Shown: one piece after another, positions 11,300 through 22,006 of the stretch
How positions within the stretch are numbered: position 1 is the first letter of the stretch
Layout of the letters: every line of letters starts with the position of its first letter
Assembly (NCBI GenBank): GCA_034509735.1
Contig: JACGWO010000002.1
Span: forward strand, 49,907,115 to 49,971,114
Origin: Sesamum alatum
Taxonomy: Eukaryota; Streptophyta; Magnoliopsida; Lamiales; Pedaliaceae
Direction: 5' to 3'
Length of the DNA: 64,000 nt
Notes under the pieces: model-generated
Seen by the model: only the letters and a program-made list of their open reading frames with translations
Told to the model about the DNA's origin: nothing
Databases searched by the model: none
Made by a program: the position numbers and the translations under genes

Positions 11300-11887
11300 C
11301 AATAACCATTTGTTTGATCAGTTCATTTGCTGTCTGTATTCATTTACAGCTTTGGTTTGTGATGACAAGTTCACTGTCTCCCTCTTGTGTACATAGTCCT
11401 AGGAAACAACTAAACAAGGACACTGGATGTTGATATTGCTGCCCCTCCAAAATCCAAATGCAATTTAAGATTCATCTTACATTGATATTCGTCTATTTAT
11501 ATCAATCTCTTATTTGTAAATGACAAACAAGAAATTACACTCTATTCATTCATTTACATTCTTTTACTTTCTACCTTTTAACTTGGTTATTCTGGACCAT
11601 AGCTGTGCCGAGCTCCATATTTTTTGCTCGCATCATAGATCAAAAACCTAATTTCTTCTATGCAATTTTTGAATTCTTCCTCTTGTGAATTCAATATCGA
11701 TATTTTAACAACACTCTGAATCTTCTATTGTAATTTTGTATAAAATCTTTTATCTATTTATAAACATGTGTAAAACATACAGAATTATAATAGAAGATCC
11801 GATTCTAGGAGACGGATTGAATTTTATGTTGCATTTTCTATTTCGTTTTACATATACAAGACAAATGTATATGCAGAATAAAATAAA
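11300..11887. other. MAP65 3' UTR and spacer
   Basis: Probable 3' UTR to about 11430, then AT-rich spacer. No gene or clear repeat seen. Confidence 0.5.
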
Positions 11888-12175
11888 GGGATAATCACAT
11901 TGTCGTCCCCTGAGGTTTGGTGTAGTTACACGTAAATCTTATGTAGTTTGAAAAATTACATATATTATCGCTGAGATTTGATTCCATCTAACAAATAAAT
12001 TCTTTCATTAGTCAAAATTTATCGAGTTTATCGATATTAACAAAAAAAATTGGAATACAAATTCATATTTATCTCAATTGACTTACTACTAACTTATTGC
12101 AGGTCAAATAAATTTTTTATTGATCAAATTAACTATTTTTATATATTATCACACGTTAATATATATATATATATA
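11888..12175. mobile_element. Truncated MITE, same family as 5575-6042
   Basis: Starts GGGATAATCACATTGTCGTC and carries the family words GTTACACGTAAATC and CTAACAAATAAATTC and the GTCAAAATT block. It is lost after the central region at an (AT)n run near 12160-12177, so only the left arm remains. Confidence 0.6.
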
Positions 12176-12179
12176 TGTA

Positions 12180-13218
12180 GAGATATATTTGAACTAATTT
12201 CCTTCTTTATTCTTTTTGTTCCACCGTATGCTTTTGCTGAAGTTGTGGTCTTTCTGTAAGGAGACATAAACACAAGAAAGCATTACTTTGAATAAAACCA
12301 AAACCCTAAATTGTTGTTGTTGTGCATGTTAAAGTGCACACAGTGGCACTGACAGTAAATCATCCATAAATTCAAGGGCTATCTGTTTTTAGATGGTCAA
12401 CTTTGATTTACCTAAAAAGACAAAGAGCAGGTCAGAGGGCAGAGGTTGTAAGAAATTGGAATGGCTCCAACGTTAACTTTACAGCTTTTGCATAATTAAA
12501 CTGCCATTTTATTATTCAAAAACCGAAATTATCTTTTCCCACATTTTCCCTATTTATATATTCCAATTCCCACCCTCAAAATCCCATTTATTAAATTTCC
12601 ATGACGGACCTGAAACCATTTTCTTAACCATAATTAATACTTTGAATTTTGTAATTAAAATATTGCTGCTCACCTAATTAATTTCCCCAAATATCTATTA
12701 AATTCATCATTTACTTTGAATTTTCTTAATTTTTTGTTTCCTTCCTCTGCTTTTCTCTTGCATAAACCCTAATTTTTCTACCAGCCCAGGAAAAAATTTC
12801 TGACACCAACCAAGATTTTGAATGTTTTCAGTCCATCTCTGTAGCTCTGTCCCTGCTCTGCAATGGCAGACAACCAATCCCCTACTGAGTTGAGATAGTT
12901 CCCGGTGAATAGATTCTTGTAGCAGTGCTCTGTTGTACTCATATGATCTTAGAATATTCAGGTCTGATTCTTGCATTACAAGATTTTCAGACTTGTTGAA
13001 GTGGGTTTTATCTGACCTTTTTGAATGTTTGATCCTCTTCTTGTGTGTTATTTTCATTGAAATTTCTTGCTGAAAGGTGGATTTTTTTTGTTTTCAGTTA
13101 TTCTGAGTGTTTGAGCTGAAAAAGGTTTGAACTTTACCAGTTTAGTAATCTCAGGTTTAAGATTTTTACAGTCTTTTTGGAGGGTTTAAGGTTTTTACAG
13201 CTATCTTGTTGTTTATAC
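12180..13218 (+). promoter_or_regulatory. AHL upstream region and 5' UTR
   Basis: A pyrimidine-rich leader with CATAAACCCTAATTTT at about 12761 and no other gene. The true transcription start and any leader intron cannot be fixed by eye. Confidence 0.35.
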
Positions 13219-13224
13219 ATGTAA
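13219..13224 (+). promoter_or_regulatory. AUGUAA start-stop uORF overlapping the AHL start codon
   Basis: ATG (13219-13221) is directly followed by TAA (13222-13224), and the last A of the stop is the first A of the main ATG (13224-13226), giving ATGTAATGG. The main ATG has G at -3 and +4. The upstream ATG has T at both -3 and +4, so its context is weak. Confidence 0.7.
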
Positions 13225-16069
13225 TGGAGGAAAAAGAAGGGTTAAATGGTTCTGGGGTCACTGTAAAAGGTCGTGAAGCTCCTCAGAGCTTCAGAGTGGA
13301 GCCCCAGGTCGTAAATCCTGATCCATCACAAGGTGGATCAACTGCGCCTCCCACACCGGCGGTTCTGGTGAGTGCTGCGGCGCCGCCGGCCGCCACGGAG
13401 GGGAAGAAGAAGAGGGGAAGGCCAAGAAAGTATGCAGCAGATGGTTCTATTGTGGCATTGTCGCCTATGCCGATATCGGCCTCGATTCCACTTACCGGTG
13501 ATTATTCAGCTTGGAAGCAGAGTTCAGGCCGACCCTTTGAATCTTCCAAGAAAAAACATAAATTGGATTTTGAAAGTTCAGGTAAGATGATTTGGTGCTT
13601 AATATGTTGATCTTAAGTTTCAGTTTCATACAGTGGTTAATTTACTGTTGGTGCTGTTCTGTCCGAGATCATACATTATATGGATAACAAAAAGAGATTG
13701 CTTTGTTGCTAACTTGTCTGACATTATTGCATTCTTATGCTTGTCGTTTGTCACAAGTGTCGAGAAACGGTATCGATGGATTGGCTTTATGTTTCGTGGG
13801 GTGCTCTTTGCTGTTTGCTCCGTGTTTCTTGGTCAATTTTGAATAACATGCAAGTATCAGGTTTGGTAGTTTGATGCTCTGATCAAAATAGAATGATAAC
13901 TGAGAATCGGGTTTGTTTCTGCCGATGTGACAAGACAAAAGACCTCTTTTACTCAATAATTGCAGTATCATAAATGGCAAGTTAAGAATAAAGAACTTGA
14001 ATGAGTAGATGATGACGACGAGACGATGTAACATGTGTGGATCTAAGCCAGGTGGATGTTGTGGTGGCTCAGAATGGACGGGATTAATGTTGACAGGGAA
14101 GAAGTCTAACTATAAAGCATATTCCATCATCATTCTCTTGTCCTATCATGTATGCTGATATTCGTGTTCTTTCCGAAACAAGCCTCAAAGTAGGATCGAG
14201 GCTCGGAATCTGTTTTGGCATCCCTCAGATGCTTCCGCCACATTCTCTCGATTCAAAGGCTAAACGGAAATTGGATTTGTCTTCGGTAATTCTGTTTGCG
14301 CAGCAGCTGCAGAGATGAAGAGAAATAATGAGCTAGGATCTCTTAACTTATCACACCCTTGTGTACGAATGAGATTTGTGTTCTTGATAGTTCAGTACGT
14401 TAATTGGCACTGTTTGAACGTATCTGTATCGTTGACTTCCACAGTTGAGCTGTAGATTTCGAGGGATTAAGAATAACCCCGAATAACTTTCTTGACGTAT
14501 ATTGAGAATTTTTACATATTTAGTTGATTAACATGTACATTCGCATGTGCTTCGGCGGATTCCTTGTCCTTTATAAGTTCTGTCCCTGTGAACTTTTGTC
14601 TAAGCACTGAAATGAAAGGCCTAAAAATTTACAGTATGTGTTGAGATCTAGCAATGGTCGATGACTAAAATTTCACGTGTTTTGTGTTCTTTGTGATATT
14701 CTAAATTATCTCAAGCAAAATGCCTTAACGATTCGTATGTTGTAGGAGGGACGATGGCATTCTCAGTCGGTGCAAGTTTTATACCCCATCTGATTACCGT
14801 TAATGCTGGCGAGGTACTTCAAATATCTGCTTTTGTTTATCTTATCGTTTTTAATTTCTATTATCATCTTTCGTTTAATATTTTCGTTGATTTCTGTTCC
14901 ACTGGTCCAATCTATACTTACTCATGAAGTCCTTTAGATTTATTAGTATGTGATATATGTAATAATTCTGGCTATCCCTGGAGGTAAATAGAGTATAAGA
15001 CATAGACTGTCGTTGAGAGATAATATTTATTGCTGACACTCATAATTTCACTGATATATGTATATTGCACGTCTAGACAGAGATCAATATTTGCAGATAA
15101 AGTAGTTTATACACACGGGTCGTCTTAGTCTTACTGATAGTTTACGTCGTTCTTTTGTAACAGGACGTTACGATGAAGATAATGTCATTTTCTCAACAAG
15201 GGTCCAGAGCCATTTGCATTCTGGCTGCAAACGGTGCAGTCTCAAACGCTACGCTCCGTCAACCTAATTCTTCTGGTGGTACTTTGACGTACGAGGTAGG
15301 AACCTTTTTTCATCATTTTAACAGAGTAATTTCCTATGTGGCCGACTTTACCCTTGCCCGAGGAGACGGGTTTTTCTTGTATGCATGTGAAGTTAATAGG
15401 TTCTTCTACAGGGACGTTTTGAGATATTGTCTCTCACGGGATCATTTATGCCGAGTGATAATGGATTGACGAAAAGCAGATTGGGAGGGATGAGTGTCTC
15501 TTTGGCCAGCCCCGACGGCCGTGTGTTGGGGGGTGGACTTGCCGGCATGCTGGTAGCAGCAGGCCCTGTTCAGGTTCTTTGATTCTTTAATCTTTAGCTA
15601 TTTGGTAAGCCGTAAATGGTAATAATGAGCACGGGTTACTAAAATCCCTAAGACAGTTCTTGCCTGTGCATTCATCGTCTGTCGAAACAGGACCTGCCCG
15701 AACAGGTTTCTGACCAGACATAGTTGCCAATGATGTCGTGGAACCATCTTCCTGCAAATTTATCTGAATCTTTAAATATAACAGGTTGTGATCGGCAGCT
15801 TTGTCCCTGGACACCAGCTGGAGCAGAAGCCTAAGAAACCCAAATACGAGCGTACCATAGCCTTCGGCCCCGTCCCAACCAACCCCATCTCTGAAGAAAG
15901 ATACAACAGCGGACTAAAGCCAAATCTTACAACCTCTGCTTCATTCCACGGAAACAACAACACAGCTTCCGTGAACTCCGTGCACCACTCCAAGACCTCG
16001 GAACCTAGAACTAATGTTTCGTTGCCCGGAGAAGATTCTAGAGAGCAAAGCCATGAAATAACATGCTGA
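13224..16069 (+). CDS. AT-hook motif nuclear-localized (AHL) protein with PPC domain
   Basis: Five exons: 13224-13581, 14746-14813, 15164-15295, 15412-15573, 15785-16069; all GT-AG and phase-consistent, giving 334 residues. Residues about 62-75 hold one AT-hook, KKKRGRPRKYAADG (type-II, RGRPRKY). A second site, AWKQSSGRPFESSKKKHK, looks like an AT-hook that has lost its RGR core. The PPC/DUF296 domain spans exons 2-5: FSVGASFIPHLITVNAGED, MSFSQQGSRAICILAANG, TLTYEGRFEILSLTGSF, GGMSVSLASPDGRVLGGG, VVIGSF. AHLs bind AT-rich DNA in the minor groove and form PPC-mediated complexes that regulate transcription. One working hook plus this PPC type places it with the multi-exon clade-B AHLs (AHL1-like). 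The exact paralogue is not determined. An AUGUAA uORF abuts the start. Confidence 0.93.
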
Positions 16070-17047
16070 TTTTCTTACACGTGTTTGTATCGTAGCTGTT
16101 TTCATTAGGTGAAAGAGTTTTTAGGCTTGCTTCTTCCTGACCCCAAAGATGTTGCGACAGAGTAGAGGGAATTTTTTTTACCCAAATCAGATCTGATAGA
16201 GAGAAAGTGTATCACACTTTTCATGTGATTGGCCACTTTCCTTGAATTATACACTAATCACAAGATAAATGTATTTCACTTGCCATATAATTGGTTTAGA
16301 TTTGACTGAACCAAATTTGGGTTAGAATTTCCCCAGAGTAGAGCATGGTTTGGTTGTTTGACCGGAAGTTGTTGTTCCTTGTTTAGGTAGTGAGTTAGGA
16401 CATCTTTGCTTGTAGGATTCTCATGTTGTCCTCGTCAAACTTCTCTCTAGCTTAAGATTAATGGAACTCGAATTATTATTTTTTGGTTATAGTTGAAATA
16501 CTCACGACTCTGTAAAATTTCATTTGAAATTTGTTTGCACTTGACTCGTTAGCTATAATAAATTGAGGTCGGACGTATCTTTTTTGTTTGATTCTAGTTC
16601 GACAATCAGGCAAAATTGTAAAACTAGTCCATAATTTGTGTTTCAGTTAAAATTTCTCTTAATAGGATAGAGTACTCATGTAGTTGGAACAAATGATTAT
16701 TGGACGACTATTTATGTTTAGGGCAAAAGTTTGTGAAATAATGTAAGGGCCTGTTTAGTATTAAATGAGTGATAGGATTATATTGAATTAAATGAATGAT
16801 TAAAAAAATCATGTATCAATTGTGATGTGTTTACTTATATGTATTATTAAAATCAGATAAAATCAAGTGTTTATTTTGGTGAATATATATGTATTTTATG
16901 GCAAAATTATCCATTTGGTGTAATGTTAGTAAGTGAGCTCTCTCAATGACACCTACTCCATTATTATTGGAGGGTAAAATGGACTTTTGCCCCTAGCATT
17001 TATTGTTGTACAATTTACATGATAACTTATACCACCACCTTTAGTGG
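16070..17047. other. AHL 3' flank and spacer
   Basis: Contains a low-copy repeat at about 16195-16345 (CACACTTTTCATGTGATTGG, CTTGCCATATAATTGGTT) with a diverged relative at about 43240-43390. No gene. Confidence 0.4.
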
Positions 17048-17056
17048 TATAAATTA

Positions 17057-18015
17057 GGGTTAAATACAGTTTGCACCCCTGAATTATACATGTAGTCGCA
17101 TTTAGGCCCCTAAAGTATGAAAGGTAATAAAAAGGTTCCTGATAAAATAATTTGACATTAAAAGGACAAAATTGCCCTTCCCACTTATCTCCTGTACATT
17201 TCATTTTATTCCCTAAAAGTATGTTTTATTATTTCGCCGAAACTACTTTTAATTATTTAAATTTTACTCAAATTTTATTTACAAAATAGTATTTAATATT
17301 TATCACTTTTTTATTAATTATGTAATACAAAAAATATTTACAATTGCTCTATATGCGTATATGCTTTACAAAGTAAATTATTTATGTTACAAAATACATG
17401 TATGTTTTACAAAGTAAATTATTTATGTTAAAAAATATATGTAAATATGTGTAAATACATTATGTATATAATTTTATAAAAAAGTATGTTATATAACCTA
17501 TAAATTTTGTTCAGGTATATGTACGCATAATTAAAGTATATCATATCATTACTCAAAATATTATAGAATATTATAGATTAATTATATTATAGATTTGCAT
17601 ATTTTACAGTGCATTATGTTTGATGTAATATTTTTAAATTGTATCAATAATTTTATTTTTTAAAAAAAGTTCAACATATATACAACAACACAAGCAAAAA
17701 TTATGTAAATTTTTAAAAGGTTATGTAAAAGAATATAAGGACTGTAAATTTATAGAGTTTATATAGATTCTATACTAATTATAAAAATAATAAAATTTGG
17801 ATAGTATTTATGTTAAATATAATTTTTATAATAATTCAAATTATGTTTTAGGGGAATGATTGAGATAAACATATTTTAGGGGTGTAAATAATAAGGATAT
17901 TTTCATCATAAAAAAATTAATTCATATCATGAGAGGCCTTTTTGTCACCTTTCATACTTTAGGGGCCTAAATGCGACTACATGCATAGTTCAGGGGTGCA
18001 AAGTGTATTTAACCC
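17057..18015. mobile_element. 959-bp TIR element with perfect 9-bp target duplication (Mutator-like)
   Basis: Terminal inverted repeats of about 85 bases, starting GGGTTAAATACAGTTTGCAC and, on the other strand from the right end, GGGTTAAATACACTTTGCAC. Both contain TAGTCGCATTTAGGCCCCTA. Flanked by TATAAATTA at 17048-17056 and 18016-18024. The interior is AT-rich without ORFs. A 9-bp duplication and long TIRs fit a non-autonomous MULE. Confidence 0.85.
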
Positions 18016-18024
18016 TATAAATTA

Positions 18025-19860
18025 TGTAAGTGTAACAATAATTAATATAATGCCTTATAATTGTACAGGGCTCCCATACATAAAAGTAAACAATATATTA
18101 TCCTATAGTAATTCTCTTATTCAGACGAATACATCAAAATAAATGAGGCTTAAATTTACAAATTTATTCTTGTGAGTGAGGATAAGATATATGTGGAAAA
18201 AGTTTGTTGTTGGTGCAACACTTGTTCCCTGTCCTAAAACAGGGAATGTTGCCCCCGGCAGCCCCAACCAACTTATTTCCAAGTTGAATTCGCGAAAATT
18301 GAGTTTTATAATTCAGCGAAAGTATGATATTGATCAGACTCCATACAGAATGATTGACACTTGTCGTTCAATTTGATCATACATATTAAGTAATAATCAA
18401 AATATATATATATATATATTATTTACCCAAACTATAGAAAAATAATATAGATACCAGATTTTTACATGAAAATCTTCATCTTTTTGCTTTTCTTGAAAAG
18501 AAAATTTATTAAAACTTGAAATTTTGATCCACTAAATATGCCCTTTTGCCTTCTCTTTCTGCTACTTTATTCTCATCCATGTGAATCTATTCCAGTAACA
18601 TCCTTTGACAAAAAGCCATCTCATGTTCATACATAGATAACATAAGAATTACTATGATTTTTACAACAAAAGGCATTCTGTAGTTTCTCTATATTCATTA
18701 TTTCTCAAGTACATGATGAGATAACAAGAACAAGAAAACTCTACTAATATACACTATACGTACCCACCCGTCTTTTAACTTAAACTTTATAACGTTAAAG
18801 AGAGACATCCTGAGTTCAAACTCAAATTTTCTCTCACGCCCACCCGTTGTAATCACAACAACATGTCATTGACCTAAAGCACATGATCTCACTTTTTCAG
18901 CCCTCCAGCCCTTAATTTTCTCAATAAACTCTTCAACTCTTCAAATTTTGAGGGGCTTGTTGATGACGAGGTGTGTTGTGAAAGCTCTCCTTACATGTTC
19001 ATATTTTTGTCAATTGATTAATCAAAGTCTTTGCAACTACCCAACAAGTCCACATGCCCATTTGTCATTTATTAGTTTGTAATGTAATGTTCATTTGGAG
19101 GGCACTTACAAGAAATTTTAACTCAAATCGAATTTTATCGAAACAAATTATTATTTCTTTTTTTATCATTTTAAGAGGAATATCAAAATTTATTCTCTAA
19201 TTTTTCTTAAAATTGGAATCCATGACTTATTTCACATAAATAAGGTATCACAATTGGATCACATGATCTTTCCTGACATAATTTAATAATTGTATTACGT
19301 GGGCCCAACATCCAACTAACGGTAGTTTGCAATATATATTCAAACAAGTCAAGATTCGTGTATTTTAGTTAGGCCATGTCTACAACATCATATTGTATTA
19401 GCCCACATTGTAGTAGACTCATACTATCTGTTGTATTAGCCTATACAATATTCTCTCATAATATGTTTACTTTGCATCAGTTATACGGACAATAATCCGG
19501 ATGCAAAAATAAACTGCCATTTATTATCACACACTTCAATCCGGAATGTGCCTACAATTATATTTTTGCCCAATGTTATTTAAATACCGGCAAATCAGTC
19601 ATGTTGTATAATAAAAAAATATTAAATGCTAAAATCACCTTTCTAAGCAAGCTATTTGTGTAATGTGAGGAGCATTTATCCTGCATTTACAATGAGATGA
19701 TGCACAATCCTAGAGGCCTGCAAAAAATCTCTTTGAACCGAGTCAGCTACCACATTGTCCCGTCAATTAATGGTGGACGTTAATGCAATTCTCTTCAAAT
19801 TGAGGAGCAAACTAGACTTCATACACGCTCCTTATGGGAGCAAACTCGGTAGCAAAAGTC
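18025..19860. other. Gene-free AT-rich spacer
   Basis: No gene recognised. It contains an 8-bp-stem hairpin TTCCCTGTCCTAAAACAGGGAA near 18226 and an (AT)n run near 18402-18419. Confidence 0.5.
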
Positions 19861-19875
19861 AGTGGGAATTGTTAT

Positions 19876-20035
19876 GGGTAGGGCTGTGCATTTCGGTTAA
19901 AATAACCGAATCAAAAATTCGATTAACCGAATTTTCGGTTTGAAATTTTATAAAACCGAAAACCGAACCGAAGATCAAACTTTGGTTCGGTTTTCAAACC
20001 GAAATTTTATTAATTTAAATAGATTTTTCGATTGA
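19876..20035. repeat. GGGCTGTGCATTTCGGTT dispersed repeat
   Basis: Head GGGCTGTGCATTTCGGTTAA, followed by many AACCGAA/TTCGGTT words in both orientations. This is a familiar low-complexity dispersed repeat type in dicot genomes. Confidence 0.55.
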
Positions 20036-20079
20036 ACGAACATATATTATTCATCATAAATAAAATATAAACATTTTTC

Positions 20080-20268
20080 ATGCAATCAATTACGCGGAAG
20101 GAAGCACTTATAGAGTCAATAATTCTTTATATATTTTTATTGCAGTATGAGAATACAACATTAGAGCTTTTGGATGCTGTAAGAAAATTTAGAAATGTAA
20201 TACAACTAAATTTAAATTTTAAGAAGAAGCAAACAACAATAGGATCATATTTTACTAAGTTGTTATAG
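20080..20268 (+). pseudogene. C-terminal fragment of a Tigger/pogo-like (DDE) transposase-derived protein
   Basis: A 62-codon frame containing SITRKEAL, LLDAVRKFRN and NLNFKKKQTTIGSYFTKLL, ending at a stop. I recognise this as the tail of plant Tigger/CENP-B-like DDE superfamily proteins; the QTTIGSYF piece resembles their terminal PIP-box-like motif. The catalytic part is absent. The AT-rich sequence after it, with repeated TTATTAATTTAT, also suits the 3' end of such an element. The family assignment is from memory of related plant proteins and needs a search. Confidence 0.5.
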
Positions 20269-20693
20269 TTTTATAGAATTATTAATTTATAATATTGAAG
20301 GGATCATAAATTTATATAAGTGTCTTTCGAAAAATTATTATCTTATTAATTTATCAAAATTATTAATTTAAACATTGAGCCCAAGTTGAGACAAAAAAAA
20401 TTATTATTTTAAAAAAATTATTAATTTATCGAGTATCAATTTATAGAGGTTCTATTATATTTCATTTTCTATACTTTTAGTTTACCAAAAAATATCAAAT
20501 ACATCGTACATGCAAAAGTATCACGCTTTTAAAGGTAAACATGTTACTTATTAGTGACGTACCAAAAATGATTAAATATTAATTAAAAAAGCATTTTAAC
20601 TAGTCCACGCCCCTTAATCTTTATTTTGTATAAACAAAATTAATTTAATAAAATAAGTCAATTCCCATTTGATTTTTTTTAATGTATATTCTT

Positions 20694-20891
20694 TATAAAA
20701 TTATTTCTCTATATCATTATTTTTTGTATATTATCATAATATTTTAAATTTACTGATGTTGAATGATTAGAAGTAAAAGTAATTACGTGCATATAAAATT
20801 ATTTCTCTATATTATTATTTTTTTGTATATTATCATAATATTTTGAATTTATTGATGTTGAATGATTAGAAGTAAAAGTAATTACGTGCAT
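20694..20891 (+). repeat. 98-bp tandem duplication
   Basis: Two copies, 20694-20791 and 20792-20891, each starting TATAAAATTATTTCTCTATA and ending AAAGTAATTACGTGCA. They differ by a few substitutions and one extra T. Confidence 0.9.
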
Positions 20892-21093
20892 AAATGATTG
20901 TATAATATTAAAGAGTCAATTAAAAAATTCGATCATTTTGGAGGAACAAAAAAGATCTTAAGATTAGTAAAGAATTTTAAAAACAGAAGACCCCAAGAAC
21001 AGGTACCCGTGCCCATTCCCCAACCGGGTCAAACCCAGGCCACTTAGCAGCAGCACAAAGGCGGGTGGTTGGATCCAAGCCCAGCAAGAACAG

Positions 21094-21136
21094 ATTCCCA
21101 CATTGCTAGTTTACAAACAAAATCTTTGTTTATATA
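21094..21136 (+). promoter_or_regulatory. U3 snoRNA promoter: USE and TATA
   Basis: USE TTCCCACATTG at 21094-21104 (plant consensus RTCCCACATCG) and TATA TTTATATA at 21129-21136, separated by 24 bases. In plant snRNA genes that spacing specifies RNA polymerase III; Pol II types are about one helical turn longer. TATA lies about 30 bases before the RNA start. Confidence 0.8.
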
Positions 21137-21159
21137 GAAGTGTAAGAGCAAGAGAGGGC

Positions 21160-21378
21160 ACGACCTTACTTGAACAGGATCTGTTCTATAGGCTCGTACC
21201 TCTGTATCCTTGAGTACTAAGGAGACAGGAAACCAAGTCTGGTGGATGATTCATGGCTGCTTGACCAGAGCGTGATTAACAGCTCCTCGGCTCAGGTTGC
21301 TGGACCGTTGGTGCGGTAGAGGATCGTTCTCTGCTAGCTTCGGCTGGCTGGGATGGTCTTGCAGCTGTCTGACAGACT
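21160..21378 (+). ncRNA. U3: U3 small nucleolar RNA
   Basis: Starts ACGACCTTACTTGAACAGGA, the plant U3 5' end, followed by the box A region TTCTATAGGCTCGTACC, TGGATGATTCATGG (C'/B region), GAGCGTGATTAACAGC (box C region) and a terminal GTCTGACAG with box D CTGA. Length of about 219 matches plant U3. A T-run (ATTTTTTG, about 21389-21396) just after the end suits Pol III termination. U3 base-pairs with pre-rRNA and the 18S region and directs the early 5' ETS and 18S cleavages in the nucleolus. The 3' end is placed by eye, within a few bases. The promoter is complete, so it may be functional. Confidence 0.93.
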
Positions 21379-21562
21379 CCAACATATAATTTTTTGCGGG
21401 CTACACTTTTATTAAATATCACAAGTGACCCCCCACTTTCCCGTATTTGTATTCATGGCCCAGCTGTGAGCAACAAAATCGTTATCAGATTTTTAATTCA
21501 CAAAAAATAAGGAGGCGCAGAAATTGAAAACCCAGGAAAAAGGGGAACCGAAAGAGTCGGAA

Positions 21563-22006
21563 ATGGGGAGAGATCTGAGCGACGATCAGGTGTCATCGAT
21601 GAAGGAAGCTTTCACTTTGTTTGACACCGACGGAGACGGCAAGATTGCGCCGTCGGAGCTCGGAATCCTGATGCGTTCCCTCGGCGGAAACCCTACACAA
21701 GCTCAGCTTAAGTCGATAATCGCCCAGGAGAGTCTCAATGCCCCCTTCGACTTCCCTAGGTTCCTCGACCTCATGTCCAAGCACTTGAAGCCTGAGCCCT
21801 TCGATCGCCAGCTCCGAGACGCGTTCAAGGTGCTCGACAAGGACGGTACTGGCTACGTCGTCGTATCGGACCTCAGGCACATCCTCACTAGCATTGGCGA
21901 GAAATTGGAGCCTGCGGAGTTTGACGAGTGGATCCGCGAGGTGGATGTCGGATCCGATGGCAAGATCCGGTACGAGGATTTCATCGCGCGCATGGTCGCC
22001 AAGTGA
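21563..22006 (+). CDS. CML13: Calmodulin-like protein CML13/CML14
   Basis: Single exon, 147 residues. The frame is open further upstream, but the first in-frame ATG is at 21563. EF-hand 1 ([12 protein letters not shown]) is canonical. The second is absent as a Ca2+ loop ([12 protein letters not shown]). The third, [12 protein letters not shown], has D at position 12, and the fourth, [12 protein letters not shown], is degenerate. That pattern, and blocks such as [19 protein letters not shown] and [21 protein letters not shown], identify the CML13/14 pair. These proteins bind IQ motifs and have been reported as light chains or partners for myosin, CAMTA and IQD proteins. CML13 and CML14 cannot be told apart here. 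Its start codon is only about 185 bases after the U3 gene, so its promoter and leader overlap or abut U3. Confidence 0.95.
   Translation: MGRDLSDDQVSSMKEAFTLFDTDGDGKIAPSELGILMRSLGGNPTQAQLKSIIAQESLNAPFDFPRFLDLMSKHLKPEPFDRQLRDAFKVLDKDGTGYVVVSDLRHILTSIGEKLEPAEFDEWIREVDVGSDGKIRYEDFIARMVAK

Noticed and set aside
18176..18376. 66-codon ORF with Cys/Pro-rich segment
   Set aside because: No family resemblance; part of it is a small hairpin (TTCCCTGT/ACAGGGAA), so it is likely chance.
21524..21562. N-terminal extension of the CML protein
   Set aside because: No ATG in the extension; the first ATG (21563) gives the normal 147-residue protein.
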